In this document: positions 41,114 to 49,553 of the stretch, one piece after another | Layout: each line of letters opens with the position of its first letter | How positions within the stretch are numbered: the stretch's first letter is position 1 | DNA from: SAR202 cluster bacterium bin87 | GTDB lineage: Bacteria > Chloroflexota > Dehalococcoidia > Lucifugimonadales > UBA3495 | Length of the DNA stretch: 64,000 bases | Direction of reading: 5' to 3' | Assembly (NCBI GenBank): GCA_002238825.1 | Contig: MPNC01000004.1 | Location: forward strand, 301,150-365,149 | Notes under the pieces: model-generated | Database searches by the model: none | What the model was told of the DNA's origin: nothing | The model's input: only the letters and a program-made list of their open reading frames with translations | Position numbers and translations under genes: made by a program

Positions 41114-41368
41114 CTAGTCGGCGGCAGCTTCCGTGGTTTGTCCGGCGAGCATCTCGTCGAGCATGCGCTGCAAGGCCATGGTGTGGCTGCACACCCGTCG
41201 GGTCGCGAAGAAGGCGCACTCGCAGCTCCAGTCTCCGTCGCGGTAGGCGACCCGGTAGGTATTGTGGTTGCCGATGAAGGATGCCTCGAAGGTGTGGATG
41301 TTCACCCGCTCCGGCTCCTCGGCATACTTGCGTGCTTTGTCAACCTTGCCGATGTAGCTCGAACTCAT
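41114..41368 (-). CDS. Small SWIM zinc-finger protein
   Basis: An 84-aa protein starting at the ATG at 41368 (MSSSYIGKVDKARKYAEEPE). The upstream open frame would add 27 residues without a better start. WSCECAFFATRRVCSHTMA has C49, C51, C60 and H62, the CxCxnCxH pattern of a SWIM finger. SWIM fingers bind DNA or proteins and occur in bacterial SWI2/SNF2 helicases as well as short stand-alone proteins like this one. The preceding VNIHTFEASFIGNHNTYRVA resembles an N-terminal beta unit. Function unknown. It is convergent with fabF. Confidence 0.8.
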   Translation of the reverse strand: MSSSYIGKVDKARKYAEEPERVNIHTFEASFIGNHNTYRVAYRDGDWSCECAFFATRRVCSHTMALQRMLDEMLAGQTTEAAAD

Positions 41369-41464
41369 TTCAACCCCCGCAGTGTGATGGGACGGGGATG
41401 TAACCCCGCCCGGCCTCATATGGTACTGGCAACGGCCGGGACTGGTCAATAAGCGCGGATTCTG

Positions 41465-41591
41465 ACACCTACCCAGTATGTCATCGCGAGGAATGCAGCG
41501 ACGTGGCGATCTCGTCGCTGGAAGAGACCCCGGCTACCATCACCAGATTGCCACGCTTCGCTCGCCATGACAGTTCGAGTAATACTGGGTG
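41465..41591. mobile_element. MITE-A copy 11
   Basis: Opposite orientation: GTCATCGCGAGGAATGCAG on the left and GCTCGCCATGACAGTTCGAG on the right, with outer ends ACCCAGTA and TACTGGGT. The arms are decayed relative to copy 2. No target duplication is seen. Confidence 0.7.
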
Positions 41592-41663
41592 ACCGCGCGG
41601 AGCAGATAGCGCGTGGTCCACGTCAAGGCGCGTCACTCAGCCCCTGGGTTGGGTTGCGAACGA

Positions 41664-41692
41664 TTGACAGCCGGACTGACGTGATATATATT
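41664..41692 (+). promoter_or_regulatory. Sigma70-type promoter of the 41782 secreted-protein gene
   Basis: TTGACA at 41664-41669, then exactly 17 bp, then TATATT at 41687-41692. The AT-rich stretch TATATTATCAGATATACAGA follows. The gene's ATG lies 90 bp downstream with AAGGAGG six bases before it, so the leader is about 80 nt. This is the best match to the consensus in the window. Confidence 0.8.
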
Positions 41693-41781
41693 ATCAGATA
41701 TACAGATAGTAATTATCGATACATGCGATGTGCCCGAAGGGAGATGGGCGCCCGATATAACTTACTGACAAGGAGGATACG

Positions 41782-42552
41782 ATGACTCCGCGGATAACGA
41801 AGCGGGACGGACGGCGCGGATACGAGCCGCTGCGATGGATGACATTCAGGACGATAACCCTGTGGACACTGGCGCTGGCGTTGGCCCTGGTTGTAGTCAC
41901 CAATTTGCAAGTCAGCGGCGTTGACGCTGCAACGCAGCTCCAACACGACCACGAGCCGAGACTGAAGCCACTGGACGACGGCGGCGGATTGGATCCGGTT
42001 CATTTCTGTGAGGCCCCTGCCATTTCCGGCGGCCACGGCATGGCCGAAGTATGGTCCGCTGAAATGGAGCACGCCATTGGCCCGGGTTCCGTAATGCCCG
42101 ACGCCGCAAACGATCCCGAAATGACGGAGGTCTGGTCCTCCGAGATGACGGTGGGCAGGGCCGCCGACTCGGCGAACCCAATACAGGTGTACACCGGCTA
42201 TTTCCTGCTGGGGTCCGAACACCAGGGAAGCCTGGACGACACGACGTTCGCGGTCAACGGGATGGATTACGAAGTGAGCTCCATTTTCGAGCAGCAGTTC
42301 GGCGACAATTTCCGGCAGTTGGTGTTTGAAGCGGGCGAGCCACTGCCGGACGACCTGGTTCTACAAGTCGAAGACGACCAATTCAACGTGTCGGATTCGC
42401 GCCGGCTCGGCGCTCGTCGGAACATACATGCCTGGACACTGGAGCAGAGCCTGGGCTGGGAAGAAGGCGCAATCATGCCCATTGCGCTGATGGAGCTGCC
42501 GGAGCCCGATCCCAGCCCAGGCCCGATTTGCAACACGGTGGCGCTAGAATAG
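41782..42552 (+). CDS. Predicted exported or membrane-anchored protein, unknown
   Basis: A 256-aa protein with a basic N-terminus and a hydrophobic segment at residues 25-42 (TITLWTLALALALVVVTNLQ), probably an uncleaved signal anchor or a signal peptide with a late site (SGVDAATQ). Two short motifs repeat, EVWSAEM and EVWSSEMTVG. The latter, with YTGYFLLGSEHQGSLDDTTF, then VNGMDYEVSSIFEQ and LPDDLVLQVEDDQFNVSDS, matches a surface-protein beta-domain found repeatedly in secreted proteins of marine bacteria. It usually occurs in tandem arrays. Here only one full copy (residues 115-225) and part of another are present. Its strong promoter and Shine-Dalgarno site suggest high expression. Confidence 0.75.
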   Translation: MTPRITKRDGRRGYEPLRWMTFRTITLWTLALALALVVVTNLQVSGVDAATQLQHDHEPRLKPLDDGGGLDPVHFCEAPAISGGHGMAEVWSAEMEHAIGPGSVMPDAANDPEMTEVWSSEMTVGRAADSANPIQVYTGYFLLGSEHQGSLDDTTFAVNGMDYEVSSIFEQQFGDNFRQLVFEAGEPLPDDLVLQVEDDQFNVSDSRRLGARRNIHAWTLEQSLGWEEGAIMPIALMELPEPDPSPGPICNTVALE

Positions 42553-42584
42553 GCGAAACCGCCGCGCAATCATCGGGCCACGAA

Positions 42585-42620
42585 CGGGCCAACGGACGCT
42601 GAATGTCTGTTGGCCCGCTT
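42585..42620. terminator. Convergent terminator hairpin
   Basis: CGGGCCAACGGAC, a seven-base loop and GTCTGTTGGCCCG form a 13-bp stem with one mismatch. It lies between the convergent 41782 gene and the MFS gene. A short CTTGGTGTCT tail follows. Confidence 0.55.
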
Positions 42621-42676
42621 GGTGTCTCACCCGCCCCTCTGGTCGGGCGCCGCTACCAACCGCCCGGTCGGCGGCA

Positions 42677-43915
42677 TCACTCAACAACCGGCTCCGCGTC
42701 CTTCCGCGTGAGGGGTAGCGCCAGGAACATTACCGCCGCCACCGCGAACAGCGCTCCGATGTAGTAGATGGCAGCATCGAATCCGAAGCTCTCGTACAGC
42801 GCTCCCGCAATGAGCGGAGACGCCACGGACATCAGGAAGGCGAACGATTGCACCACGCCCAATCCGGTGGACGCCACGTCCCTTCCCACCATGTCGAAGA
42901 CCGTTGCGGTCAGAATCGGCTGGTCAGGGTAGAGAAACAGCCCCAGCAGCGCGATGACTATGGTGAGTTCGATCCCGGTGTCGAACACCGTCAGGGCGAG
43001 CGTCGCCAGGCAGGACCAGACCAGTCCCGGCACCAGCAACTGCTTGCGTCCAAATTGATCGGACAGCGCGCCGGCGGCCGGCTTGGCCACCAGCCCCACG
43101 GCGATCAGCATCCCGATGTGGAACCCCCGGGACGCCGGGCCCATATCTAGGTCGTTCCCCAGGTACAGGGGCAGGATAGTGACCAGCGCCACCAGCGCCA
43201 TGCTGCGCAAACCGCGTACCACGGTCAGTACCCAGAGGGCCGGCGTCTTCAGCAGGCTGCCGGTGGCATCCACGCGTTCCGACAGCGTGACTACGGGTTC
43301 GTCCCGGCCTCGACCGATGTTGCGAAGGGACCAGATGGCGCACGCGGCCAGGAAGAACGGAACAATCGCGTACACGCTGAGCAATTCCCGCCAGGTCAAA
43401 AACGCCAGCAACGCCCCGGTGGCCACCGGTCCGACCACGTCGCCCACGCTTCCGCCGACGCCGTGGGCGGACAGGGCGATCCCGCGCCGCTCCGGGAAAT
43501 GGTGCGAAAGCGACGCCGAGGCCGGCAGGTGCCAGATGGAGTGGGAGATCGCCACCACCCCCATGCCAACCAGAAGCAGCGGATACACCGGCGAGACACC
43601 CATGGCCAGGCAGCCCAGGGCAGCAACGGCCAGGCACGCTCCCAGGAGCGGTCCCCAATACCGCCGGAGGATGTCGACCACCACGCCGGCGGGCAGGGCA
43701 ACCAGTCCGGAGGCCAACTCGCGCGCGGACATGATGCCGCCAACACCGACCGTGCTGAGCTGAAAGGTCTGCTGGATCTCAGGCAGCGCAACGACGAAGC
43801 TCTGCACTATCCAGTGGAATACCACATGCCCGGTGGCCAGTCCGGGAATTATGATCCGCGCCCCGAGAGCCGGGGCGGGTTCCCCCGGTTGGTGGGCTGT
43901 TTCTGGGTTCTGCAT
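42677..43915 (-). CDS. MFS transporter
   Basis: A 412-aa major facilitator protein with about 12 transmembrane segments. I use the ATG at 43915 (MQNPETAHQPGEPAPALGAR), with GGGAG 12 bases upstream; a GTG at 43954 would add 13 residues. The loop after segment 2 has ARELASGLVALPAGVVVDIL, and FPERRGIALSAHGVGGSVGD follows, matching the MFS pattern of a D-arm and a downstream P-G motif. SDQFGRKQLLVPG is the loop between segments 8 and 9 and repeats the MFS signature (GxxxDRxGRK type). This resembles drug or organic-acid permeases. The substrate is unknown. Confidence 0.86.
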   Translation of the reverse strand: MQNPETAHQPGEPAPALGARIIIPGLATGHVVFHWIVQSFVVALPEIQQTFQLSTVGVGGIMSARELASGLVALPAGVVVDILRRYWGPLLGACLAVAALGCLAMGVSPVYPLLLVGMGVVAISHSIWHLPASASLSHHFPERRGIALSAHGVGGSVGDVVGPVATGALLAFLTWRELLSVYAIVPFFLAACAIWSLRNIGRGRDEPVVTLSERVDATGSLLKTPALWVLTVVRGLRSMALVALVTILPLYLGNDLDMGPASRGFHIGMLIAVGLVAKPAAGALSDQFGRKQLLVPGLVWSCLATLALTVFDTGIELTIVIALLGLFLYPDQPILTATVFDMVGRDVASTGLGVVQSFAFLMSVASPLIAGALYESFGFDAAIYYIGALFAVAAVMFLALPLTRKDAEPVVE

Positions 43916-44200
43916 GGTCCGGTTGTGCTCCCGCGATGCGAAATGGGCCTCCACTATGGCCCAGACGGTTCACAAGGTTGCCCGACGCTGATCCCGCCCG
44001 GGTTTGCGGAAGGGGTTTCCGTGGGGGTGCAGTATAACAACCCGACGACGTTGCGAAATCGCCGGAATATGGAGGCACAACGTGCGACGCGAGGATGCTG
44101 CATCGTCGATCTCCGGATGGCGCCACGGGCCCAATAGTGCGGTCTCGAGTCAAGACCGGCGGTAACTGAGACAGCGAAAGCGGCAAGGCATTTCTTGACT

Positions 44201-44228
44201 TTGACTAGGGCCAACACTACGATATGAA
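44201..44228 (+). promoter_or_regulatory. Probable promoter of rny
   Basis: TTGACT at 44201-44206, then 16 bp, then TATGAA at 44223-44228. A second TTGACT overlaps just upstream (44195-44200). The ATG is 48 bp downstream with GGAGG six bases before it. The rest of the 361-bp gap between the divergent MFS and rny genes shows no other feature I can support. Confidence 0.5.
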
Positions 44229-44276
44229 TAGGGCAAAAATCCCGAGCTAACGCTCAGACGGACCGAGGAGGATCTG

Positions 44277-45809
44277 ATGCTAGAAATCGTCCTTGCCGTC
44301 CTGGCGGCAGCAGGGCTAGCAACAGGGATAGCAGCGGTGGTTTGGCTGCTGCTGTCAACCAAGAAAGGCGGAAACCAACTCGAACGCAGCCGCGAGGAGG
44401 CTGCGGACACCCTCACCCAGGCCGAAGAGGAGAAGCGGACCATCCTCCTGCAAGCGCAGGAAGAGGCGCTGAAAATCCGGGAGGCCGGTGACAAAGAGAT
44501 TACGGAGCAACGGCGCGAGCTCAACCGCATGGAACGCCGTTACATCCAGCGAGAAGAACAGCTTGACCGCAAACTGGAGTCTTTGGACCAGCAAGAAACG
44601 GAACTGGAAGAGCGCGAATCGCATGCCAAGTCCGAACTGCAGAAAGCCGAGGACCTGAAAGACCAGCACAACCGGGAGCTGGAACGGATCGCATCGTTGT
44701 CCATCGACCAGGCGCGAGACATCGTGCTGAAGCGTGGCGAAGAGGAAGCATCCCACGAACTGGCTCGCCGCTACTATGAGTTGGAGAAGGAACACCAAAC
44801 CCGGGCGGACGATAACGCCCGACGCATCCTCACCCTCGCCATAAATCGTCTTGCCACCGACGTAGTGTCGGAGAGCACGACAACTGTTGTTTCCCTGCCC
44901 AACGATGAGATGAAGGGTCGTCTCATCGGCCGCGAAGGACGTAACATCCGGGCCCTTGAGGCCCATACCGGCGTGGATATCATCGTTGACGACACGCCCG
45001 GAATAGTGACGCTGTCCTGCTTCGACCCGGTGCGACGGGAGATCGCCAGGCTGGCGATGACGCAATTGGTGAAGGACGGCCGAATCCAGCCCACCCGCAT
45101 CGAGGAAGCGGTCAACCGCGCGGAACGTGACATCGAAGAGACGATGTGGCGGGCCGGTGAAGAGGCCACCTTTGAAGTTGGCGTGAGCGGGCTGGACGCC
45201 GAGCTGATCAAGCTGCTGGGACGGCTCAAGTATCGCTACAGCTACGGCGAAAACGCGCTCACGCACTCCATCGAGGTGGGGCTGCTGGCAGGAATGCTAG
45301 CGTCCGAGGTCGGCGCGAACGTGCAGACGGCGCGTGCCGCTGGCCTGCTCCACGACATCGGCAAAGCGTTGACCCATGAAATACCCGGGCCGCACGCGGA
45401 GATCGGCTACGACCTGACCACCCGCAACGGCGTTGGGTCGCTGGTCTGCAATTGCGTGCTGGAGCACCACGACGACGACCACTCCAGCATCGAGTCGTTC
45501 CTGGTAGCTGCCGCCGACGGGATCAGCGCCGCCCGCCCTGGCGCGCGCAAGGAATCCATCGAGCAGTACACGAGGCGGCTTCGCGAGTTGGAGGACACCG
45601 CCTACAGTTTCGACGGCGTGCAGCGAGCGTTCGCCATCCAGGCGGGCCGTGAGGTTCGCGTGATGGTCAGCCCCACCGACGTGGATGACGTGGCCTGCGC
45701 CAGCCTGGCCAGGAACATCGCTGGCAAGGTCTCCAAGGACCTGCAGTTCCCCGGGCAGATCAAGGTTACGGTGATCCGCGAGACCCGCGAGGAAAGCATC
45801 GCCAGATAA
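44277..45809 (+). CDS. rny: Ribonuclease Y
   Basis: A 510-aa RNase Y, the membrane-anchored endonuclease that starts mRNA decay in many Gram-positive and Chloroflexota bacteria. Order: N-terminal transmembrane helix (MLEIVLAVLAAAGLATGIAA), a long charged coiled coil to about residue 195, the KH domain with GRLIGREGRNIRALEAHTGV near 215, and the HD domain with HSIEVGLLAG and LLHDIGKALTHE near residues 330-365. HDIGKA carries the HD metal ligands. Length is normal (about 520 aa). It is followed by ymdB, its usual neighbour. Confidence 0.97.
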   Translation: MLEIVLAVLAAAGLATGIAAVVWLLLSTKKGGNQLERSREEAADTLTQAEEEKRTILLQAQEEALKIREAGDKEITEQRRELNRMERRYIQREEQLDRKLESLDQQETELEERESHAKSELQKAEDLKDQHNRELERIASLSIDQARDIVLKRGEEEASHELARRYYELEKEHQTRADDNARRILTLAINRLATDVVSESTTTVVSLPNDEMKGRLIGREGRNIRALEAHTGVDIIVDDTPGIVTLSCFDPVRREIARLAMTQLVKDGRIQPTRIEEAVNRAERDIEETMWRAGEEATFEVGVSGLDAELIKLLGRLKYRYSYGENALTHSIEVGLLAGMLASEVGANVQTARAAGLLHDIGKALTHEIPGPHAEIGYDLTTRNGVGSLVCNCVLEHHDDDHSSIESFLVAAADGISAARPGARKESIEQYTRRLRELEDTAYSFDGVQRAFAIQAGREVRVMVSPTDVDDVACASLARNIAGKVSKDLQFPGQIKVTVIRETREESIAR

Positions 45810-45839
45810 CCACCCAGTTGGGAGTAACGAAGGGACCCA

Positions 45840-45864
45840 AAGGGGCGACCGTGCGTCGCCCCTT
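45840..45864 (+). terminator. Hairpin between rny and ymdB
   Basis: AAGGGGCGAC, loop CGTGC and GTCGCCCCTT form a perfect 10-bp stem 30 bp after rny. No T-run follows, so it is more likely an attenuator or processing site than a full terminator. Confidence 0.4.
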
Positions 45865-45891
45865 ACAGCGTGGCACTTCAGGGATCAAATT

Positions 45892-46668
45892 ATGCGAGTG
45901 TTGATGATTGGGGACATAATCGGCAAGCCGGGCCGGAGCGCCCTTTCCCGATTGCTGCCCGCGCTGCGCCGCGAACTCAACATCGACCTGGTCACCGCCA
46001 ACGCGGAGAATACCGCCGGCGGTTTCGGCCTCACCCTCAAGACCGCCAACGCCCTGTTGCAGGCCGGCGTCGACGTGATGACCTCGGGCAACCACATCTG
46101 GGACAAGAAGGACATACTCCCCCACATGGAAGAGTTGCCGCTGCTCCGGCCGGCGAACTACTACGGCGCGCCGGGACGGGGCTGGATGATGTTCGGCGAC
46201 GTGATGGTGCTGAACCTGCAGGGACGGGTGTTCATGCCGCCTATAGACTGCCCCTTCCGCGAGGCCGACAAGCGGCTGGCGGAGGCGGAAAACGAGCTGG
46301 GACACGCGCCAAAAACGGTGGTGGTGGACTTCCACGCCGAGGCAACCTCGGAAAAGCAGGGCTTGGCCTGGTACCTCGACGGCCGCGTCAGCGCGGTGGT
46401 GGGCACGCACACCCACGTAGCGACGGCCGACGCGCGCATCATGCCCGGAGGCACTGCCTACGTCAGCGACCTCGGAATGACGGGTCCCCAGGACTCGGTT
46501 ATTGGCACGGAGGTCGCCCCGGTGCTGGAGCGGTTCAGGACGGGTCTGCCCCAACGGTTCGAACCGGCCAAGGGCGCATGCATCCTGAACTCCGTACTGA
46601 TCGACATCGACGACGCCACCGGCCACGCCACCGACATCGTGCGCATCGACCGCCGAATAGACGAATAA
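45892..46668 (+). CDS. ymdB: YmdB-like metallophosphoesterase
   Basis: A 258-aa protein of the TIGR00282/YmdB family. It has a binuclear metal site: GDIIGKPGR near residue 7 (Asp), ANAENTAGGFGLT with Asn, TSGNHIWDKKDI with His, DFHAEATSEKQG with His, and GTHTHVATADARI with two His residues. The N-terminal MRVLMIGDIIGKPGRSALSR matches the consensus exactly. B. subtilis YmdB hydrolyses 2',3'-cAMP and influences biofilm and motility. It typically neighbours rny, as here (83 bp after rny and 34 bp before a PHP gene). The start is the ATG following TCAAATT; the ribosome-binding site is weak. Confidence 0.95.
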   Translation: MRVLMIGDIIGKPGRSALSRLLPALRRELNIDLVTANAENTAGGFGLTLKTANALLQAGVDVMTSGNHIWDKKDILPHMEELPLLRPANYYGAPGRGWMMFGDVMVLNLQGRVFMPPIDCPFREADKRLAEAENELGHAPKTVVVDFHAEATSEKQGLAWYLDGRVSAVVGTHTHVATADARIMPGGTAYVSDLGMTGPQDSVIGTEVAPVLERFRTGLPQRFEPAKGACILNSVLIDIDDATGHATDIVRIDRRIDE

Positions 46669-46701
46669 CAACCAAAATATCCATAAATATGGGGAGACCT
46701 G

Positions 46702-47574
46702 ATGGCAATTTCTGTTGACCTGCACCTGCACACCACCGCGTCGGATGGACGATTGACGCCCACCGAGTTGGTGGAGCTGACCGCGTCCAAGGGCCTGCGC
46801 ACGATATCAGTGAGCGATCACGACACGACGGCGGGGTTGGAAGAGGCGCAACGGGCCGTGGACCGCGTCCCCGGTATGCGGCTGATCCCCGGCATCGAGC
46901 TCAGTTGCGACGTGCCGGGCGGCGAAGTGCACATGCTCGGCTACTTCATGGACGTGGCCGACGCCGGATTCCAGGAGACGCTGTCCGGGTTCCGCGAGGG
47001 CCGGTTGGCGCGCGGCGAAGGCATGGTCCAGAAGCTCGCGGAGTTCGGCCTGCACATCGAATGGGAGCGCGTCCTGGAAATCGCCGGCGACGCCTCGGTG
47101 GGACGGCCGCACATCGCTCACGCGCTGGTCGAAAAAGGCTATTTTGCCGAGCCGTCGGACGCTTTCCGGGAATACCTGGGACGGAACGGCAAGGCCTACG
47201 TCGAACGGTCCAAACTCACGCCGGCGGACGCGGTGAAACTGCTGAATGACATGGGGGGCGTGGCGGTGTTCGCCCACCCCTGGTTCGAGCGGCGGGGCAA
47301 CGAGCCCGAGCCGGAACAATCGCTCATCGAGACGGTGGAGGAACTGAAAGCCGCCGGCCTGCACGGGATGGAAGTGCATTACTCGATGTACGACGAGGCG
47401 ACGGTGGACTGGCTGGCTGACGTGGCGCGAGCATACGACCTGATCCCGTGCGGCGGAAGCGATTATCACCACAGCGGCAACTCGCGCGAGCCGCTGCCCG
47501 GCGTCAACGGGCCGCCCATGGAAACGGTGGAGCGACTGGAGGAAGCCGCCCGGCGGCTGGCGTCGCGCCGATAA
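46702..47574 (+). CDS. PHP-domain phosphoesterase (RNase AM/TrpH-like)
   Basis: A 290-aa PHP protein. VDLHLHTTASDGRLTPTELV (residues 5-24) gives the first two His ligands and Asp, SVSDHDTTAGLEEA the third group, GIELSCDVPGGEVHMLGYF the fourth, and GGSDYHHSG near residue 253 the last. ASVGRPHIAHALVEKGY and AVFAHPWFERRG are typical of the YciV/TrpH group, which acts as 3',5'-nucleoside bisphosphate phosphatase or 5'-exonuclease on short RNA. It fits the RNA-metabolism neighbourhood (rny, ymdB). GGGGAG lies seven bases upstream. It is 34 bp after ymdB and 42 bp before the plsY-like gene. Confidence 0.9.
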   Translation: MAISVDLHLHTTASDGRLTPTELVELTASKGLRTISVSDHDTTAGLEEAQRAVDRVPGMRLIPGIELSCDVPGGEVHMLGYFMDVADAGFQETLSGFREGRLARGEGMVQKLAEFGLHIEWERVLEIAGDASVGRPHIAHALVEKGYFAEPSDAFREYLGRNGKAYVERSKLTPADAVKLLNDMGGVAVFAHPWFERRGNEPEPEQSLIETVEELKAAGLHGMEVHYSMYDEATVDWLADVARAYDLIPCGGSDYHHSGNSREPLPGVNGPPMETVERLEEAARRLASRR

Positions 47575-47616
47575 AGAGCGACCGGCGCTAAACGTGGCAA
47601 CGGTGGGGTTGCCGAC

Positions 47617-48333
47617 ATGTCGGGGGATGCAGCGACGCTGATCGGCCTGTGGGCTGTCGCGTACCTGATTGGAGCCATGCCGATGTCGTATCTGCTGGCG
47701 CGAGCGCTGGGAGGAATCGACCTGAGGCAACACGGCAGCGGCAACGTGGGGGCGAGCAATTTCGCCAGCCAGATGGGAAAGAAGTGGTGGTTGCCAATCG
47801 CGGCCATCGACATGGGACGGGGCGCCGGGCCGGTCCTGATTGGGCAGTACGCCCTGGGTCTGTCAGACATGGCCTGGTGGCTGGTGTTGACTCCATTGTT
47901 CACCATTTTGGGCAACAACTGGTCGCCGTTCCTGCGTTTCACGGGCGGCCGCAGCGTGGGAGCCTGGGCCGGGGGCATCCTGGGCATCGCGCCGCTCTTT
48001 TTCGTGGCAGGACTGGTCCTGTACGTATTGGGGTGGCGGGTGACGCGGAGGTCGGCGGAATGGATGCTGGTAGTGATGATCGCGCTGCCATTGCTGGCCC
48101 TGGCATGGCCGGAGCGCTGGCTGCTAGTCGGGGCAAAAGAGCAGCTGGCGGTGTTTGCCGCGGGCGGGGCGGTCCTGATCCTGGCCAAGCGGCTCGTTTC
48201 CAACGGGCAGTCGGCTCCGGCGGATGTGCCGTGGGGTACGGTCATGCTCAACCGGTTGCTGCGGGACCGGGACATCGCAAACCGGGAAGAATGGCTCGCG
48301 CGCACCGCCGAGTACCGCGACGACGGGCTGTAA
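47617..48333 (+). CDS. PlsY-like glycerol-3-phosphate acyltransferase
   Basis: A 238-aa membrane protein of the PlsY family, which transfers an acyl group from acyl-phosphate to glycerol 3-phosphate. It has about five hydrophobic segments. Motif 1 is GIDLRQHGSGNVGASNF near residue 30-46. Motif 2 is GNNWSPFLRFTGGRSVG near 105-121, where the usual His after the first Gly is Asn and GGKGVA is GGRSVG. So one important region differs from the consensus. The C-terminal 50 residues beyond the last membrane segment (KRLVSNGQSAPADVPW, ending RTAEYRDDGL) are longer than in typical PlsY (about 200 aa). It may be an altered-function homologue. It belongs to the rny-ymdB-PHP transcript. Confidence 0.8.
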   Translation: MSGDAATLIGLWAVAYLIGAMPMSYLLARALGGIDLRQHGSGNVGASNFASQMGKKWWLPIAAIDMGRGAGPVLIGQYALGLSDMAWWLVLTPLFTILGNNWSPFLRFTGGRSVGAWAGGILGIAPLFFVAGLVLYVLGWRVTRRSAEWMLVVMIALPLLALAWPERWLLVGAKEQLAVFAAGGAVLILAKRLVSNGQSAPADVPWGTVMLNRLLRDRDIANREEWLARTAEYRDDGL

Positions 48334-48484
48334 GGGCGCTTGGGATCCGACGGCTACCACCAGGGAATCGATTGCCGGACGATGCTGCACCGAATCGCCA
48401 TGCCCGGGACCACACCAAATTCCTGCGCTTTGCTTGCAATGAAACCTTCACGATATTTACCGAGAATCAGGGGATAATAGGGGC

Positions 48485-48994
48485 ATGGTAGAACAGCAGG
48501 CAGAATCACAGGCCACGACCTGTCACTGGCACCCGGCGGTGCCCACGGGGCTGTCATGCAGCCAGTGCCAGCGGCCGATATGCACGCAGTGCCTGGTGCA
48601 GGCGCCGGTGGGGATCCGTTGCCGGGAGTGCGGCCGGGCGGTGCCTCTGCCGACCTTCGACGTGCGTCCGTCGAACTACGCCAAGGCGGCAGTAGTGGCC
48701 GCAGTAATCGGTGTGCTCGGGGTCATCCTGTGGCTCACACTGATTTTCTTCACTGGAACGCGGCTGATATCGTTCCTCGTCACGCCCCTGGTGGTGGGCT
48801 ATGCGGCGGGAGAGATCATTAGCCGGGTGGTCAACCTGAAACGCAGCAAGGGGCTGATGTACATCGCCGGCGGGACGGTGGTGCTCAGCTCGCTCGTGGC
48901 GATGATGCTGACCGGAGGATTGACGCTGAGCCTCTGGGGCATCCTTGCGCTTGTCGGCGGGGTGCTGATCGCCATCGGGCGCGTGAGACTGTAG
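48485..48994 (+). CDS. B-box-type zinc-finger membrane protein
   Basis: A 169-aa protein. Residues 13-50 form a zinc-binding unit: TCHWHPAVPTGLSCSQC then RPICTQCLVQAPVGIRCREC, i.e. C-x-H...C-x2-C...C-x2-C...C-x2-C, resembling a B-box or DUF6677-like finger. It is followed by four hydrophobic segments (residues 66-88, 95-115, 125-145 and 150-166). Such N-terminal fingers occur in front of rhomboid or YIP1-like membrane domains in bacteria. Function unknown. GGATAATAGG precedes the ATG by only a few bases, so a leaderless transcript is possible. It ends the plus-strand cluster; recX is convergent. Confidence 0.75.
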   Translation: MVEQQAESQATTCHWHPAVPTGLSCSQCQRPICTQCLVQAPVGIRCRECGRAVPLPTFDVRPSNYAKAAVVAAVIGVLGVILWLTLIFFTGTRLISFLVTPLVVGYAAGEIISRVVNLKRSKGLMYIAGGTVVLSSLVAMMLTGGLTLSLWGILALVGGVLIAIGRVRL

Positions 48995-49037
48995 GGCCAG
49001 ACGGAAGCCACGCCCCGACAGTAGACGTCGGACTACT

Positions 49038-49514
49038 TCAGACCGCCGAAGCGTGTTCTGCCCAGAGGCGGCGGACCGTATCGCGGGTGACGCCGGACCG
49101 GAAGCCGCGACGCTGCAGGTAGTCCCACATCTTGCGGTGGAAGTCTGCGTAGGGCATTGCGCCTCGAGCGAGCAACCGCTGAGCGCGCCGCTCTGCGGCC
49201 CGATAGGCGGCATCGGTCTCGTCCAGGCCGTCCAGAGCGTCCTCGATTATGGGCTCGGCCACGCCCTTGCCACGCAGTTCGCGACGGATCAGCGAAGCCC
49301 CGCGCGGCTTGCGCCGGTCCCGGCTATTGCGCCACTGCCGGGCGAACTCGGCATCATCCAGGTACCCGTACCGTTTCAGGGAGTCCAGCGCCTGTTCAAC
49401 CACGGGCTGTTCGAAATCACGCCCGACGCGCCTTCGGACCTCAGCAACGGTTCGGGGCTTGAAACTGACGTACCGCAGCGCCACCTGCAGCGCGTCAGTG
49501 TAGGCATCCGACAT
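49038..49514 (-). CDS. recX: Regulatory protein RecX
   Basis: A 158-aa RecX, which binds RecA filaments and modulates RecA activity. It is made of three tandem three-helix repeats. The N-terminal repeat is ALRYVSFKPRTVAEVRRRVG. YGYLDDAEFARQWRNSRDRRKPRGASLIRRELRGKGVAE covers the second. The last is YADFHRKMWDYLQRRGFRSGVTRDTVRRLW. It lies 39 bp downstream of recA on the same strand, the usual arrangement. Length is normal (about 150-260). Confidence 0.95.
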   Translation of the reverse strand: MSDAYTDALQVALRYVSFKPRTVAEVRRRVGRDFEQPVVEQALDSLKRYGYLDDAEFARQWRNSRDRRKPRGASLIRRELRGKGVAEPIIEDALDGLDETDAAYRAAERRAQRLLARGAMPYADFHRKMWDYLQRRGFRSGVTRDTVRRLWAEHASAV

Positions 49515-49553
49515 GGGCTGCCAGTCCGACCGATCGAGCGTGGAGGCTAACGA

